This document shows, piece after piece, positions 46,856-60,309 of a stretch of 64,000 nt of DNA. The stretch is from the NCBI GenBank assembly GCA_942486035.1, contig CALNXK010000020.1, positions 2,251,001-2,315,000 on the forward strand. The letters are read 5' to 3'. The DNA comes from Porites lobata. Its lineage: Eukaryota; Cnidaria; Anthozoa; Scleractinia; Poritidae. Each line of letters begins with the position of its first letter. Position 1 is the first letter of the stretch. Below the pieces are notes generated by a model. It did not search any database, had not been told where the DNA came from, and saw only the letters and a program-made list of their open reading frames with translations. A program made the position numbers and the translations under genes.

Positions 46856-47140
46856 TTACATTTCATTTTTCGTATTAATACCCAAGAGTTCAAGAGTTTT
46901 GCCTCTCTCGATGAGGTATGCTTCTCTACGTTTTCGTACACCCTCTCTATTAGATTTAATGAGTGCTAGTGGAATAATTGCGATGTCGTTAGCAGAGTGA
47001 TCATTGGTAAGAAAATGTTCTGAGACTGTGGCGGGTTTGGAGATATTAGAAGGGTTGTCAACTGGTCTGCGCGGTGTTCGTTTAAACGGTCTTTAATTCG
47101 TCGTTTGGTTTCACATATGTATTGTTTAAAGCATGTGCTT
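46856..47140 (-). pseudogene. GIY-YIG endonuclease relic of a Penelope-like retroelement
   Basis: On the - strand the translation reads CFKQYICETKRRIKDRLNEH, then, after a one-base shift, RPVDNPSNISKPATVSEHF, LTNDHSANDIAIIPL and REAYLIERGKTLELLGINTK, followed by a stop at 46858-46856. The pattern is Cys, Y-I-x-E-T-x-R-R, then SKPA.S.HF....H and E...I....TL.P.GIN. It is that of the C-terminal GIY-YIG endonuclease of Penelope-like elements. The frame is broken once, and no reverse-transcriptase part is visible upstream, so it is a dead 3' fragment. It is easily missed because the frame has no ATG. Confidence 0.72.
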
Positions 47141-47296
47141 GTATCATAGTGAACCGACGCTCTTATTTGTAAACTGCGGAAATTAAATAAGAGATAAAAT
47201 CTCTATTCTTGAATCTGCTGAGGTGCGAAGTGAAATGGAAGTTGTTTTAGGATGCGAAAACTATGTTCAAGTCGACGCTTTAACAGTTGTTGATTT

Positions 47297-47552
47297 CACA
47301 ATGCTTTATGTGATTTGGCTCTCATTTCACTATTGGTGTCAACGCCGGTTGTTATTATCGTCTCGCGTTTGATTGTTAGTTATTAATTTATTAACAATTC
47401 GAGAGAGAGTAACAAAAAAAGATACATTGTCATTATTACTGTTAATTCAAATTGATAATAAATTAATAACCAACAATGAAACGCGAGACGATAATAACAA
47501 CCGACGCGTGACACCAACAGTGAAATGAGAGCCAAATCACATAAAGAATTGT
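47297..47552. repeat. 256-bp foldback element at the satellite edge
   Basis: Left arm CACAATGCTTTATGTGATTT... and right arm ...AAATCACATAAAGAATTGTG are complementary for about 105 bp with few mismatches, around a spacer of about 45 bp. The satellite array starts within about 5 bp of its right end. Confidence 0.85.
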
Positions 47553-49442
47553 GATATTATGATATTTGGGATCGAAAATAATGCTTTTTAGACCAAAATA
47601 TTAAAGTTTTAAATAGGGCCAAAAAAATGGACATTTTCCATAGGGGTTTGTCCATGGATTTTGTCCTAAAATCGAACTATTTCTTATCTGTGTTTTATAG
47701 GGAAATTATATCAAAAAGATAGTTTTTTTTTATATTTTGTAGAGAAAAGAATGACTTTTAAGGCATAATATTGAAGTTTTCAAAAGCGCCAAAAAATAGA
47801 CATTTTCCAAAGGGGTTAGTCCACGGATTTTGTCCAAAAGTCGAACTTTTCCTTATCGACGTTTTTCACAGAAATCATATGAGAAATGATCGTTTTAAAT
47901 ATGGCGGAAAGAAAATAATGCTTACAAGAGGGAAAAAATAAGTTTTAAAAAGGGCCAAAAAATGGACATTTTTCAAAGGGGTTAGCCTATGGATTTTGTC
48001 GAAAAATCGAACTTTCTCTTATCGGCGTTTTTCACAGAAGTCATATCAGAAAAGATTGTTTTTCGATATTTATGAAAGAAAACAACCATTTTTACACCAA
48101 AAAATTAAAGTTTTAAAAGGGCCAAAAAATGGACATGTCCAAAGGGGTTAGTCCAAGAAAATTGTCCAAAAAATGAATTTTCTCTTATCGCTGTTTTTCA
48201 CAGAAATTATGTCAGAAAAGATCATTTTTGGATATTTTAAATCGGAAACAATTATTTTAAGACCAGAAAACGAAGTTTAAACAAGGACCAAAAAACAAAC
48301 ATTTTTTAGAAGGGTTAGTCCATGGATTTTGTCCAAAAATCGAACTTTCTCTTATCGCTGTTTTTCACAGAAATTATGTCAGAAAAGATCGTTTTTGGAT
48401 ATTTTAAATAGAAAACAATCATTTTAAGACCAAAAAATTGACGTTTTAACAGGGGCCAAAAAAGAGAATTTTCCAAAGAGGTTAGTAAATGGATTTTGTC
48501 GAAATATCGAACTTTTTCTTATCGGCGTTTTTCACAGAAATCATATCAGAAAATATCTTTTTTGATATTGTGGAAAGAAAGGAATGCTTTTAAGCGGAAC
48601 AAAAATTGGCGTTTTAAAAAGGGCCAAAAAATGGACATTTTCCAAAGGGGTTAGTCCATGATTTTGTCCAAAAATCAAAATTTCTATTATCGCCGTTTTT
48701 CACTGAAATTATGCCAGAAAAGATCGTTTTTCGATATTTATGAACAAAGAAAAATGATTTTAAGTGGAAAAAATTAAAGTTTTAAAAAGAGCCCAAAAAA
48801 TGGAAATTTCCAAAGGGGTTAGTCCATGATTTTGTTAAAAAATCAAAATTTCTATTATCGTTTTTTTTTTTCACTGAAATTAAGTAAAAAAAGATTTGTT
48901 TTCGATATTTATGAAAGAAAAGAAAGATTTTAAGTGGAAATATTGAAGTTTAAAAAAGGGTCAAAAAATTGACGTTTTATAAAAGGGGTTAGTCAATGGA
49001 TTTTGTCCAAAGATCGAACTTTTTCTTATCGGCGTTTTTCACAGAAGTTCTATCAGAAAACATTGTTTTTGATATTGTGGAAAGAAAAGAATGATTTTAA
49101 GTGGAAAAAATTAAAGTTTTAAAAAGGGCCAAAAAATGGACATTTTCCAAAAGGGTTAGTCCATGGATTTTGTCCAAAAATCGAAATTTCTCGTATGGGT
49201 GTTTTTTACAGAAATTGTCAGAGAAAATGGTTTTCAGTTATTATGGATAGAAAACAAACATTGTAAGAACAAAAAAATTGATGTTTTGACAGGGACCAAA
49301 AAATGGACATTTTTTGAAGGGGGTTAGTCCATGGATTTTGTAAAAAAATGGAACTTTTTCTTATCGGCGTTTTTTTACAGAAATCATATCAGAAAACATC
49401 GTTTTTGATATTGTACAAAGAAAAGAATGATTTAAAGTAGAA

Positions 49443-52400
49443 AAAAATTGAAGTTTTAAAAAAGGCCAAAAAATGGACAGTTTCCAAAGGGGTTAATCCA
49501 TGATTTTGTCCAAAAATCAAAATTTCTATCATCGCTGTTTTTCACTGAAATTATGCCAAAAACATCGTTTTTCGATATTTATGAAAGAGAAGAATGATTT
49601 TAAGTGGAAAAAATTCAAGTTTTAAAAAGGGCCAAAAAGTGGACATTTTCACTGAAATTATGTCAGAAAAGATCGTTTTTGGATATTTATGAAAAAAAAA
49701 GATTGATTCTAAGTGGAAAAAATCGAAATTTCTCGTAGGGGTGCTTTTCACAGAAATTATGTCAGAAAAAATGGTTTTTAGTTATTCTGGATAGAAAACA
49801 AACATTGTAAGAACAAAAAATTGACGTTTTAACAAGGGCCAAAAAATGGACATTTTTTAAAGGGCTTAGTCCATGGATTTTGTTCTAAAATCGAACTTTC
49901 TCTTATCGCTGTTTTTCACAAACATCATATCAGAAAACATCGTTTATGATATTTTAGAAAGAAAAGAATGATTTTAAGTAGAAAAAAAATGAAGTTTTAA
50001 AAAGGGCCATAAAATGGACATTTTCCAAAGGGGTTAGTCCATGGATTTCGTCCATAAAATGGACATTTTCCAAAGGGGTTAGTCCATGGATTTTGTCCAA
50101 AAATCAAACTCTCAATTATGTCAGAAAAAATCGTTTTTAAATATTTTAAATAGAAAACAAGCATTTTTAGGCCAAAAAATTGAAGTTTTAAAAAGGACAG
50201 GAAAATGGACTTTTTTTAAAGAGGTTAGTCCATGGATTTTGTCCAAAAATCGAAGTTTTTCTTATTTGCCTTTTTCACAGAAATTCTATCAGAAAACAAC
50301 GTTTTGATATTGTGGAAAGAAAAGAATGATTTTAAGTGGAAAAAATACAAGCTTTTAGAAGGGCTAAAAAATGGACATTTTCCAAGGTGGTTAGTCCGTG
50401 ACTTTGTCCAAAAATCATAATTTCTATTATCGCTGTTTTTTCAGTGAAATTAGATCACAAAAGATGGTTTTTCGATATTTATGAAAGAAAAGAATATTTT
50501 AAGTAAAAAAAAAATTGAAGTTTTAAAAAGGGTCAAAAATGGACATTTTTTAAAGGATTTCATGGATTTTCATGGATTTTGTCCAAAAATCGAACTTTCT
50601 CTTTTCGTTGTTTTTCACGGAAATTATGTTAGAAAAGATCGTTTTTGGATATTTTAAATAGAAACCAATCATTTTAAGACCAAAAAATTAAAGATTTAAC
50701 AAGGGCGAAAAAGTGGACATTTTTTAAAGGGGTTAGTCCATGGATTTTGTCAAAAAATCAAAATTTCTATTATCGCTGTTTTTCACTGAAATTATGCCAG
50801 AAAAGATCGTTTTTCGATATTTATGAAAGAAATAATGATTTTAAGTGGAAAAAATTGAAGTTTTAAACAGGGTCAAAAAATGGACATTTTTAAAGGTCAA
50901 TGGTCAATGGTTTTTGTCCAAAAATCAAACTTTTTCTTATCTGCGTTTTTCACAGAAATTCTATCAGAAAACAACTTTTTTAAAATTGTGGAAAGAAAAG
51001 AATGCTTTTAATTGGAAAAATTTAAGTTTTAAAAAGGACGAAGAAACGGACATTGTCCAAAGGGGTTAGTCCATGACTTTGTCCAAAAATCATAATTTCT
51101 ATTATCGCTGTTTTTTCACTGGAATTATGTCACAAAAAATGGTTTTTCGATATTTATGAAAGAGAAGAATGATTTTAAGTGAAAAAAATTGAAGTTTTAA
51201 AAAGGGTCAAAAATAGACATTTTTTAAAGGGATTAGTTCATGGATTTTGTCCAAAAATCAAAGTTTTTCTTATCGGCGTTTTTCACAGAAAGTCTATCAG
51301 AAAATAACATTTTTGATATTGTGGAAAGAAAAGAATGCTTTTAATTGGAAAAAATTAAAGTTTTAAAAAGGACCAAAAAATAAACATTTTCCATTGATTT
51401 TGTCCAAAAATTGAATTTTCTCTTATCGCTGTTTTTCACAGAAATTATGTCAGCAAAGATCGTTTTTGGATATTTTAAACCGGAAGCAATCATTAAAAGA
51501 CAAGAAAACGAAGTTTAAACAATGGCCAAAAAATGCACATTTTTTAAAAGGGTTAGTCTATGAATTTAAATAGAAAACAATCATTTTGAGACAAAAAAAT
51601 TGAAGTTTTAAAAAGCGCCAAAAAATGGACATTTTTCAAAGGGGTTAGTCCATGAATTTTGTCCAAAAATTGAACTTTGTCTTTTCCCTGTTTTTCACAG
51701 AAATTATGTCCGAAAAGATCTTTTTTGGATATTTTAAATAGAAAACAATCATTTTTAAACCAAAAAATTAAAGTTTTAACAAGGGCCAAAAAATGGACTT
51801 TTTTAAAGGGGTTAGTCCATGGATTATGTCCAAAAATCGAACTTTTTCTTATTTCCCTTTTTCACAGAAACCATATAAGAAAAGATCGTTTATGATATTG
51901 TCGAAAGAAAAGAATGATTTGAAGTAGAAAAAATCGAAGTTTTAAAAAGGATAAAAAAAAGGACATTTTTGAAAGGAGTTAGTCCATGGATTTTGTCGAA
52001 AAATGGAACTTTTTCTTATCGGCGTTTTTTCACAGAAATCATATCAGAAAACATCTTTTTTGATATTGTGGAAAGAAAGGATTATTTTAAGTGGAAAAAA
52101 TTGAGGTTTTAAATAGGGCCAAAAAATAGACATTTTTCAAAGGGGTTAGTCCACGATTTTGTGCCAAAATCATGATTTCTATTATCTGTGTATTTCACTA
52201 AAATTATGTCACAAAAGATTTTTTTTCGATATTTATGAAGGAAAAGAATGATTTTAAGTGGAAAAAATTAAAGTTTTAAAAAAGGGCCAAAAAACGGACA
52301 GTTTCCAAAGGGGTTAGTCCATGGACTTTGTCCAAAAATCGAAATTTCTCGTATGGGTGTCTTGTACAGAAATTATGTCAGAAAAAATGATTTTCAGTTA

Positions 52401-52564
52401 ATTTGGATAGAAAACAAACATTGTAAGAACAAAAAATTGATGTTTTGACAAGGGCCAAAAAATGGACATTTTTTTAAAGGGGTTAGTCCGTAGACGTTTT
52501 CCTAAAATCGAACTTTTTCTTATCGGCGTTTTTTTACAGAAATCATATCAGAAAACATCGTTTT
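49443..52564. repeat. Higher-order satellite block, copy 1 (about 3.12 kb)
   Basis: Sequence here recurs at a constant offset of 3,122 bp (50086/53208, 50232/53354, 50845/53967, 51677/54799), with only scattered single-base changes. It contains about 18-19 monomers, including a truncated one near 49640 and an internal 45-bp duplication of GGACATTTTCCAAAGGGGTT at 50016-50095. Confidence 0.92.
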
Positions 52565-55500
52565 AAAATTGAAGTTTTAAAAAAGGCCAAAAAATGGACA
52601 GTTTCCAAAGGGGTTAATCCATGATTTTGTCCAAAAATCAAAATTTCTATCATCGCTGTGTTTCACTGAAATTATGCCAAAAAACATCGTTTTTCGATAT
52701 TTATGAAAGAGAAGAATGATTTTAAGTGGAAAAAATTCAAGTTTTAAAAAGGGCCAAAAAGTGGACATTTTCACTGAAATTATGTCAGAAAAGATCGTTT
52801 TTGGATATTTATGAAAAAAAGAGATTGATTCTAAGTGGAAAAAATCGAAATTTCTCGTAGGGGTGCTTTTCACAGAAATTATGTCAGAAAAAATGGTTTT
52901 TAGTTATTCTGGATAGAAAACAAACATTGTAAGAACAAAAAATTGACGTTTTAACAAGGGCCAAAAAATGGACATTTTTTAAAGGGCTTAGTCCATGGAT
53001 TTTGTTCTAAAATCGAACTTTCTCTTATCGCTTTTTTTCACAAACATCATATCAGAAAACATCGTTTATGATATTTTAGAAAGAAAAGAATGATTTTAAG
53101 TAGAAAAAAAATGAAGTTTTAAAAAGGGCCATAAAATGGACATTTTCCAAAGGGGTTAGTCCATGGATTTCGTCCATAAAATGGACATTTTCCAAAGGGG
53201 TTAGTCCATGGATTTTGTCCAAAAATCAAACTCTCAATTATGTCAGAAAAAATCGTTTTTAAATATTTTAAATAGAAAACAAGCATTTTTAGGCCAAAAA
53301 ATTGAAGTTTTAAAAAGGACAGAAAAATGGACCTTTTTTAAAGAGGTTAGTCCATGGATTTTGTCCAAAAATCGAAGTTTTTCTTATTTGCTTTTTTCAC
53401 AGAAATTCTATCAGAAAACAACGTTTTGATATTGTGGAAAGAAAAGAATGATTTTAAGTGGAAAAAATACAAGTTTTTAGAAGGGCTAAAAAATGGACAT
53501 TTTCCAAGGTGGTTAGTCCATGACTTTGTCCAAAAATCATAATTTCTATTATCGCTGTTTTTTCAGTGATATTAGATCACAAAAGATGGTTTTTCGATAT
53601 TTATGAAAGAAAAGAATATTTTAAGTAAAAAAAAAATTGAAGTTTTAAAAAGGGTCAAAAATGGACATTTTTTAAAGGATTTCATGGATTTTCATGGATT
53701 TTGTCCAAAAATCGAACTTTCTCTTTTCGTTGTCTTTCACGGAAATTATGTTAGAAAAGATCGTTTTTGGATATTTTAAATAGAAACCAATCATTTTAAG
53801 ACCAAAAAATTAAAGATTTAACAAGGGCGAAAAAGTGGACATTTTTTAAAGGGGTTAGTCCATGGATTTTGTCAAAAAATCAAAATTTCTATTATCGCTG
53901 TTTTTCACTGAAATTATGCCAGAAAAGATCGTTTTTCGATATTTATGAAAGAAATAATGATTTTAAGTGGAAAAAATTGAAGTTTTAAACAGGGTAAAAA
54001 AATGGACATTTTTAAAGGTCAATGGTCAATGGTTTTTGTCCAAAAATCAAACTTTTTCTTATCTGCGTTTTTCACAGAAATTCTATCAGAAAACAACTTT
54101 TTTAAAATTGTGGAAAGAAAAGAATGCTTTTAATTGGAAAAATTTAAGTTTTAAAAAGGACGAAAAAACGGACATTGTCCAAAGGGGTTAGTCCATGACT
54201 TTGCCCAAAAATCATAATTTCTATTATCGCTGTTTTTTCACTGGAATTATGTCACAAAAAATGGTTTTTCGATATTTATGAAAGAGAAGAATGATTTTAA
54301 GTGAAAAAAATTGAAGTTTTAAAAAGGGTCAAAAATAGACATTTTTTAAAGGGATTAGTTCATGGATTTTGTCCAAAAATCGAAGTTTTTCTTATCGGCG
54401 TTTTTCACAGAAAGTCTATCAGAAAATAACATTTTTAATATTGTGGAAAGAAAAGAATGCTTTTAATTGGAAAAAATTAAAGTTTTAAAAAGGACCAAAA
54501 AATAAACATTTTCCATTGATTTTGTCCAAAAATTGAATTTTCTCTTATCGCTGTTTTTCACAGAAATTATGTCAGCAAAGATCGTTTTTGGATATTTTAA
54601 ACCGGAAGCAATCATTAAAAGACAAGAAAACGAAGTTTAAACAATGGCCAAAAAATGCACATTTTTTAAAAGGGTTAGTCTATGAATTTAAATAGAAAAC
54701 AATCATTTTGAGACAAAAAAATTGAAGTTTTAAAAAGCGCCAAAAAATGGACATTTTTCAAAGAGGTTAGTCCATGAATTTTGTCCAGAAATTGAACTTT
54801 GTCTTTTCCCTGTTTTTCACAGAAATTATGTCCGAAAAGATCTTTTTTGGATATTTTAAATAGAAAACAATCATTTTTAAACCAAAAAATTAAAGTTTTA
54901 ACAAGGGCCAAAAAATGGACTTTTTTAAAGGGGTTAGTCCATGGATTATGTCCAAAAATCGAACTTTTTCTTATTTCCCTTTTTCACAGAAACCATATAA
55001 GAAAAGATCGTTTATGATATTGTGGAAAGAAAAGAATGATTTGAAGTAGAAAAAATCGAAGTTTTAAAAAGGATAAAAAAAAGGACATTTTTGAAAGGAG
55101 TTAGTCCATGGATTTTGTCGAAAAATGGAACTTTTTCTTATCGGCGTTTTTTCACAGAAATCATATCAGAAAACATCTTTTTTGATATTGTGGAAAGAAA
55201 GGATTATTTTAAGTGGAAAAAATTGAGGTTTTAAATAGGGCCAAAAAATAGACATTTTTCAAAGGGGTTAGTCCACGATTTTGTGCCAAAATCATGATTT
55301 CTATTATCTGTGTATTTCACTAAAATTATGTCACAAAAGATTTTTTATCGATATTTATGAAGGAAAAGAATGATTTTAAGTGGAAAAAATTAAAGTTTTA
55401 AAAAAGGGCCAAAAAACGGACAGTTTCCAAAGGGGTTAGTCCATGGACTTTGTCCAAAAATCGAAATTTCTCGTATGGGTGTCTTGTACAGAAATTATGT

Positions 55501-55686
55501 CAGAAAAAATGGTTTTCAGTTATTTTGGATAGAAAACAAACATTGTAAGAACAAAAAATTGAAGTTTTAACAAGGGCCAAAAAATGGACATTTTTTTAAA
55601 GGGGTTAGTCCATAGATTTTGTCCTAAAATCGAACTTTTTCTTATCGGCGTTTTTTACAAAAATCATCTCAGGAAACATCGTTTCT
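52565..55686. repeat. Higher-order satellite block, copy 2 (about 3.12 kb)
   Basis: Immediately adjacent to copy 1 and in the same orientation. The junction near 52560 lacks about 50 bp that precede copy 1 at 49400-49442, marking the duplication breakpoint. Confidence 0.92.
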
Positions 55687-58600
55687 GATATTGTAGAAAG
55701 AAAAGAAAGATTTTAAGTAGAAAAAAATTGAAGTTTTAAAAAGGGCCATAAAATGGACATTTTCCAAAGGGGTGAGTCGATGGATTTTGTCAAAAAATCG
55801 AACTTTCTCTTATTCCTGTTTGTCACGGAAATTATGTCAGCAAAGATCGTTTCTGAATAATTTCAATAAAAAACAATCATTTTTAGACCAAAAAATTGAA
55901 GTTTTAACAAGGACCAAAAAATAAACTTTTTTTAAAAGGGTTAGTCCATGGATTTTGTCCAAAAATCGAACGTTTTCTTATTTGCCTTTTTTACAGAAAT
56001 TCTAAAAGAAAACATCTTTTTTGATATTGTGGAAAGAAAAGAATGATTTTAAGTGGAAAAAATTCAAGTTTTAAAAAGGGCCAAAATATGCACATTTCCC
56101 AGAGGGGTTAGTCCATGACTTTGTCCAAATATCATAATTTCTATTATCGCTGTTTTTTCACTGAAATTATGTCACAAAAGATGGTTTTTCGATATTTATG
56201 AAATAAAAGAATAATTTTAAGTAGAAAAAATAGCAGTTTTGAAAAGTGTCAAAAATGGACATTTTTTAAAGGGGCTAGTTTATATATTTTCTCCAAAAAT
56301 CGAAGTTTTTCTTATCGGCGTTTTTCACAGAAATTCTATAAAGAAAACAACGTTTTTTATATTGTGGAAGGAAAAGAACGATTTTAAGCAGAAAAAATTC
56401 AAGGTTTTAGAAAGGGCCAAAAAATGGACATTTTCCAAAGGGGTTAGTCCATGGATTTTGTCCAAAAATCGAACTTTCTCTTATCGCAGTTTTTCACAGA
56501 AATTATGTCAGAAAAGATCGTTTTTGGATATTTTAAATAGAAAACAATAAATTTAAGACCAAAATATTGAAGTTTTAACAAGGGCCAAAAAGAGGACATT
56601 TTTTACAGGGGTTAGTCCATGGATTTTGTCCATGGATTTTGTCAAAAAATCGAACGTTATCTTATCGCTATTTTTCACAGCAATTATGTCAGAGAAAATC
56701 ATTTCTGCATATTTTAAATAGAAAACAATCATTTTAAGACCAAAAAATTGAAGTTTTAACAAAGGCCAAAAAGTGGACATTTTTTAAAGGGCTTAGTCCA
56801 TGGATTTTGTCCAAAAATAAAATATTCTATTATCGCTGTTTTTCACTGAAATTATGTCAGAAAAGATCGTTTTTCGATATTTATGAACGAAATAATGATT
56901 TTAAGTGGAAAAAATTGAAGTTTTAAAAAAGGACCAAAAAATGGACATTTTCCAAAGGGGTTAGTCCATGGATTTTGTCCAAAAATCGAAAATTCTCGTA
57001 TGGGTGTTTTCTACAGAAATTATGTCAGAAAAAATGGTTTTTAGTTATTTTGGATAGAAAACAAACATTGTAAGAACCAAAAATTGAAGTTTTAACAAGG
57101 GCCAAAAAATGGACATTTTTTTAAAGGGGTTAGTCCATAGACTTTGTCCTAAAATCGAACTATTTCTTATCGGCGTTTTTTACAAAAATCATATCAGGAA
57201 ACATCGTTTTTGATATTGTAGAAAGAAAAGAATGATTTTAAGTAGAAAAAAATTGAAGTTTTAAAAAGGGCCATAAAATGGACATTTTCCAAACTGGTTA
57301 GTCCATGGATTTTGTCAAAAAATCGAACTTTCTCTTATTCCTGTTATTCACGAAAATTATGTCAGAAAAAATCGTTTCTAAATATTTTAAATAAAAAATA
57401 ATCATTTTTAGACCAAAAAATTGAGGTTTTAACAAGGACCAAAACATGGACTTTTTTTAAAGGGGTTAGTCCATGGATTTTGTCCAAAAATCGAACTTTT
57501 TCTTATTTGCCTTTTTCACAGAAATTCTATCAGAAAACAACGTTTTTGATATTGTGGAAAGAAAAGAATGATTTTAAGTGGAAAAAATTCAAGTTTTAAA
57601 AAGGGCCATAAAAAGGACATTTTCCAAAGGGGTTAGTCCGTGACTTTGTCCAAAACTCATAATTTCTATTATCGCTGTTTTTTCACTGAGATTATGTCAC
57701 AAAAGATTGTTTTTTGATATTTATGAAACAAACGAATGATTTTAAGTGGAAAAAATTAAAGTTTTAAAAATGGTCAAAAATGGACATTTTTTCATTTTTT
57801 CGGCGTTTTTCACAGAAATTCTATGAGAAAACAACGTTTTTGATGTTGTGGAAAGAAAAGAAGGATTTTAAGTTGAAAAACTTGATGTTTTAAAAAAGGC
57901 CAAAAAATTCACAATTTTCAAAGGGGTTAGTCCATGGATTTTGTCCAAAAATCGAAATTTCTCTTATCGCAGTTTTTCACGGAAATTATGTCAGAAAAGA
58001 TCGTTTTTGGATATTTTAAATAGAAAACAATAAACTTAATACCAAAATATTGAAGTTTTAACAAGGGCCAAAAAGTGGACATTTTTTAAAGGGGTTAGTC
58101 CATGGATTTTGTCCAAAAATCAAATATTCTATTATCGCTGTTTTTCACTGAAATTATGTCAGAAAAGATCGTTTTTCGATATTTATGAACGAAATAATGA
58201 TTCTAAGTGGAAAAAATTGAAGTTTTAAAAAAGGACCAAAAAATGGACAGTTTCCAAAGGGGTTAATCCATGGATTTTGTCCAAAAATCGAAAATTCTCG
58301 TAAGGGTGTTTTGTACAGAAATTATGTCAGAAAAAATGGTTTTTAGTTATTTTGGATAGAAAACAAACATTGTAAGAACCAAAAATTGAGGTTTTAACAA
58401 GGGCCAAAAAATGGACATTTTTTTAAAGGGGTTAGTCCATAGACGTTGTCCTAAAATCGAACTTTTTCTTATCGGCGTTTTTTACAAAAATCATATCAGG
58501 AAACATCGTTTTTGAAAGAAAAGAATGATTTTAAGTAGAAAAAAATTGAAGTTTTAAAAAGGGCCATAAAATTTACATTTTCCAAAGGGGTTAGTCTATG

Positions 58601-58855
58601 GATTTTGTCAAAAAATCGAACTTTCTCTTATTCCTGTTATTCACGGAAATTTTGTTTTAACAAGGGCCAAAAAGTGGACATTTTTTAAAGGGCTTAGTCC
58701 ATGGATTTTGTCCAAAAATCAAACCTTTTCCTATCGGCGTTTTTCACAGAAATTCTATCAGAAAACAACGTTTTTGATATTGTGAAAAGAAAAGAATGAT
58801 TTTAAGTGGAACAAATTGAAGTTTTAAAAAGGGGCAAAAAATTGACATTTTTTAA

Positions 58856-59421
58856 ATGAATTTTGTCCAAAAATCGAACTTTCCTTATCCCTGTTTTTCA
58901 CAGAAATTATGTCAGAAAAGATCTTTTTTGGATATTTTAAATACAAAACAATCATTTTTAGACGAAAAAATTAAAGTTTTAACAAGGGCCAAAAAATGGA
59001 CTTTTTTAAAGGGATTAGTCCATGGATTATGTCCAAAAATCGAGGTTTTTCTTATCGGGGTTTTTCACAGAAATTCTATAAAGAAAACAACGTTTTTGAT
59101 ATTGTGGAAATAAAAGAATGATTTTAAGTGGAAAAAAATTCAAGTTTTAAAAAGGGCCAAAACATGGACATTTTTTAAATGAATTTTGTCCAAAAATCGA
59201 ACTTTCCTTATCCCTGTTTTTCACAGAAATTATGTCAGAAAAGATCTTTTTTGGATATTTTAAATACAAAACAATCATTTTTAGACGAAAAAATTAAAGT
59301 TTTAACAAGGGCCAAAAAATGGACTTTTTTAAAGGGATTAGTCCATGGATTATGTCCAAAAATCGAACTTTTTCTTATTTGCCTGTTTCACAGAAACCAT
59401 ATTAGAAAAGATCGTTTTTGA
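58856..59421. repeat. Recent 323-bp tandem duplication in the satellite
   Basis: The segment starting 58856 is repeated at 59179 (offset 323 bp, two monomers) with near identity over about 200 bp, through ATGAATTTTGTCCAAAAATC and beyond. Confidence 0.85.
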
Positions 59422-60309
59422 TATTGTCGAAAGAAAAGAATGATTTGCAGTAGAAAAAATCGAAGTTTTAAAAAGGATAAAAAAATGGACATTTTTGAAA
59501 GGGGTTAGTCCATGGATTTTGTCGAAAAATCGAACTTTTTCTTATTTGCCTTTTTCACGTAAACCATATAAGAAAAAAATCGTTTTTGATATTGTCGAAA
59601 AAAAAGAATGATTTGAAGTAGAAAAAAATCGAAGTTTTAAAAAGGATAAAAAAATTGGACATTTTTGAAAGAGGTCAGTCCATGGATTTTGTCGAAAAAC
59701 GGAACTTTTTCTTATCGGCGTTTTTCACAGAAATCATATCAGAAAACATCTTTTTTGATATTGTGAAAAGAAAGGATTATTTTAAGTGGAAAAAAATTGA
59801 GGTTTTAAATAGGGCCAAAAAATAGACATTTTTCAAAGGGGTTAGTCCACGATTTTGTCCAAAAATCATGATTTCTATTATCTGTGTTTTTCACTGAAAT
59901 TATGTCACAAAAGATGTTTTTTCGATATTTATGAAAGAAAAGAATGATTTTAAGTGGAAAAAAATTAAAGTTTTGAAAAAGGGCCAAAAAATTAACAGTT
60001 TCCAAAGGGATTAGTCCATGGATTTTGTCCAAAAATCGAACTTTTTCTTATTTCCCTTTTTCACAGACATTCTAAAAGAAAACAACTTTTTTTATATTGT
60101 GGAAAGAAAAGAATGATTTGAAGTGGAAAAAAATTCAAGTTTTAAAAAGCGCCAAAAAAATGGACATTTCCCAAAGGGGTTAGTCCATGACATTGTCCAA
60201 GAATCAAAATTTCTATTATCGCTGTTTTTTTACTGACATTATGTCACAAAAGATGGTTTTTCCATATTTATGAAAGAAAAGAATAATTATAAGTAGAAAA
60301 AATAGAAGT

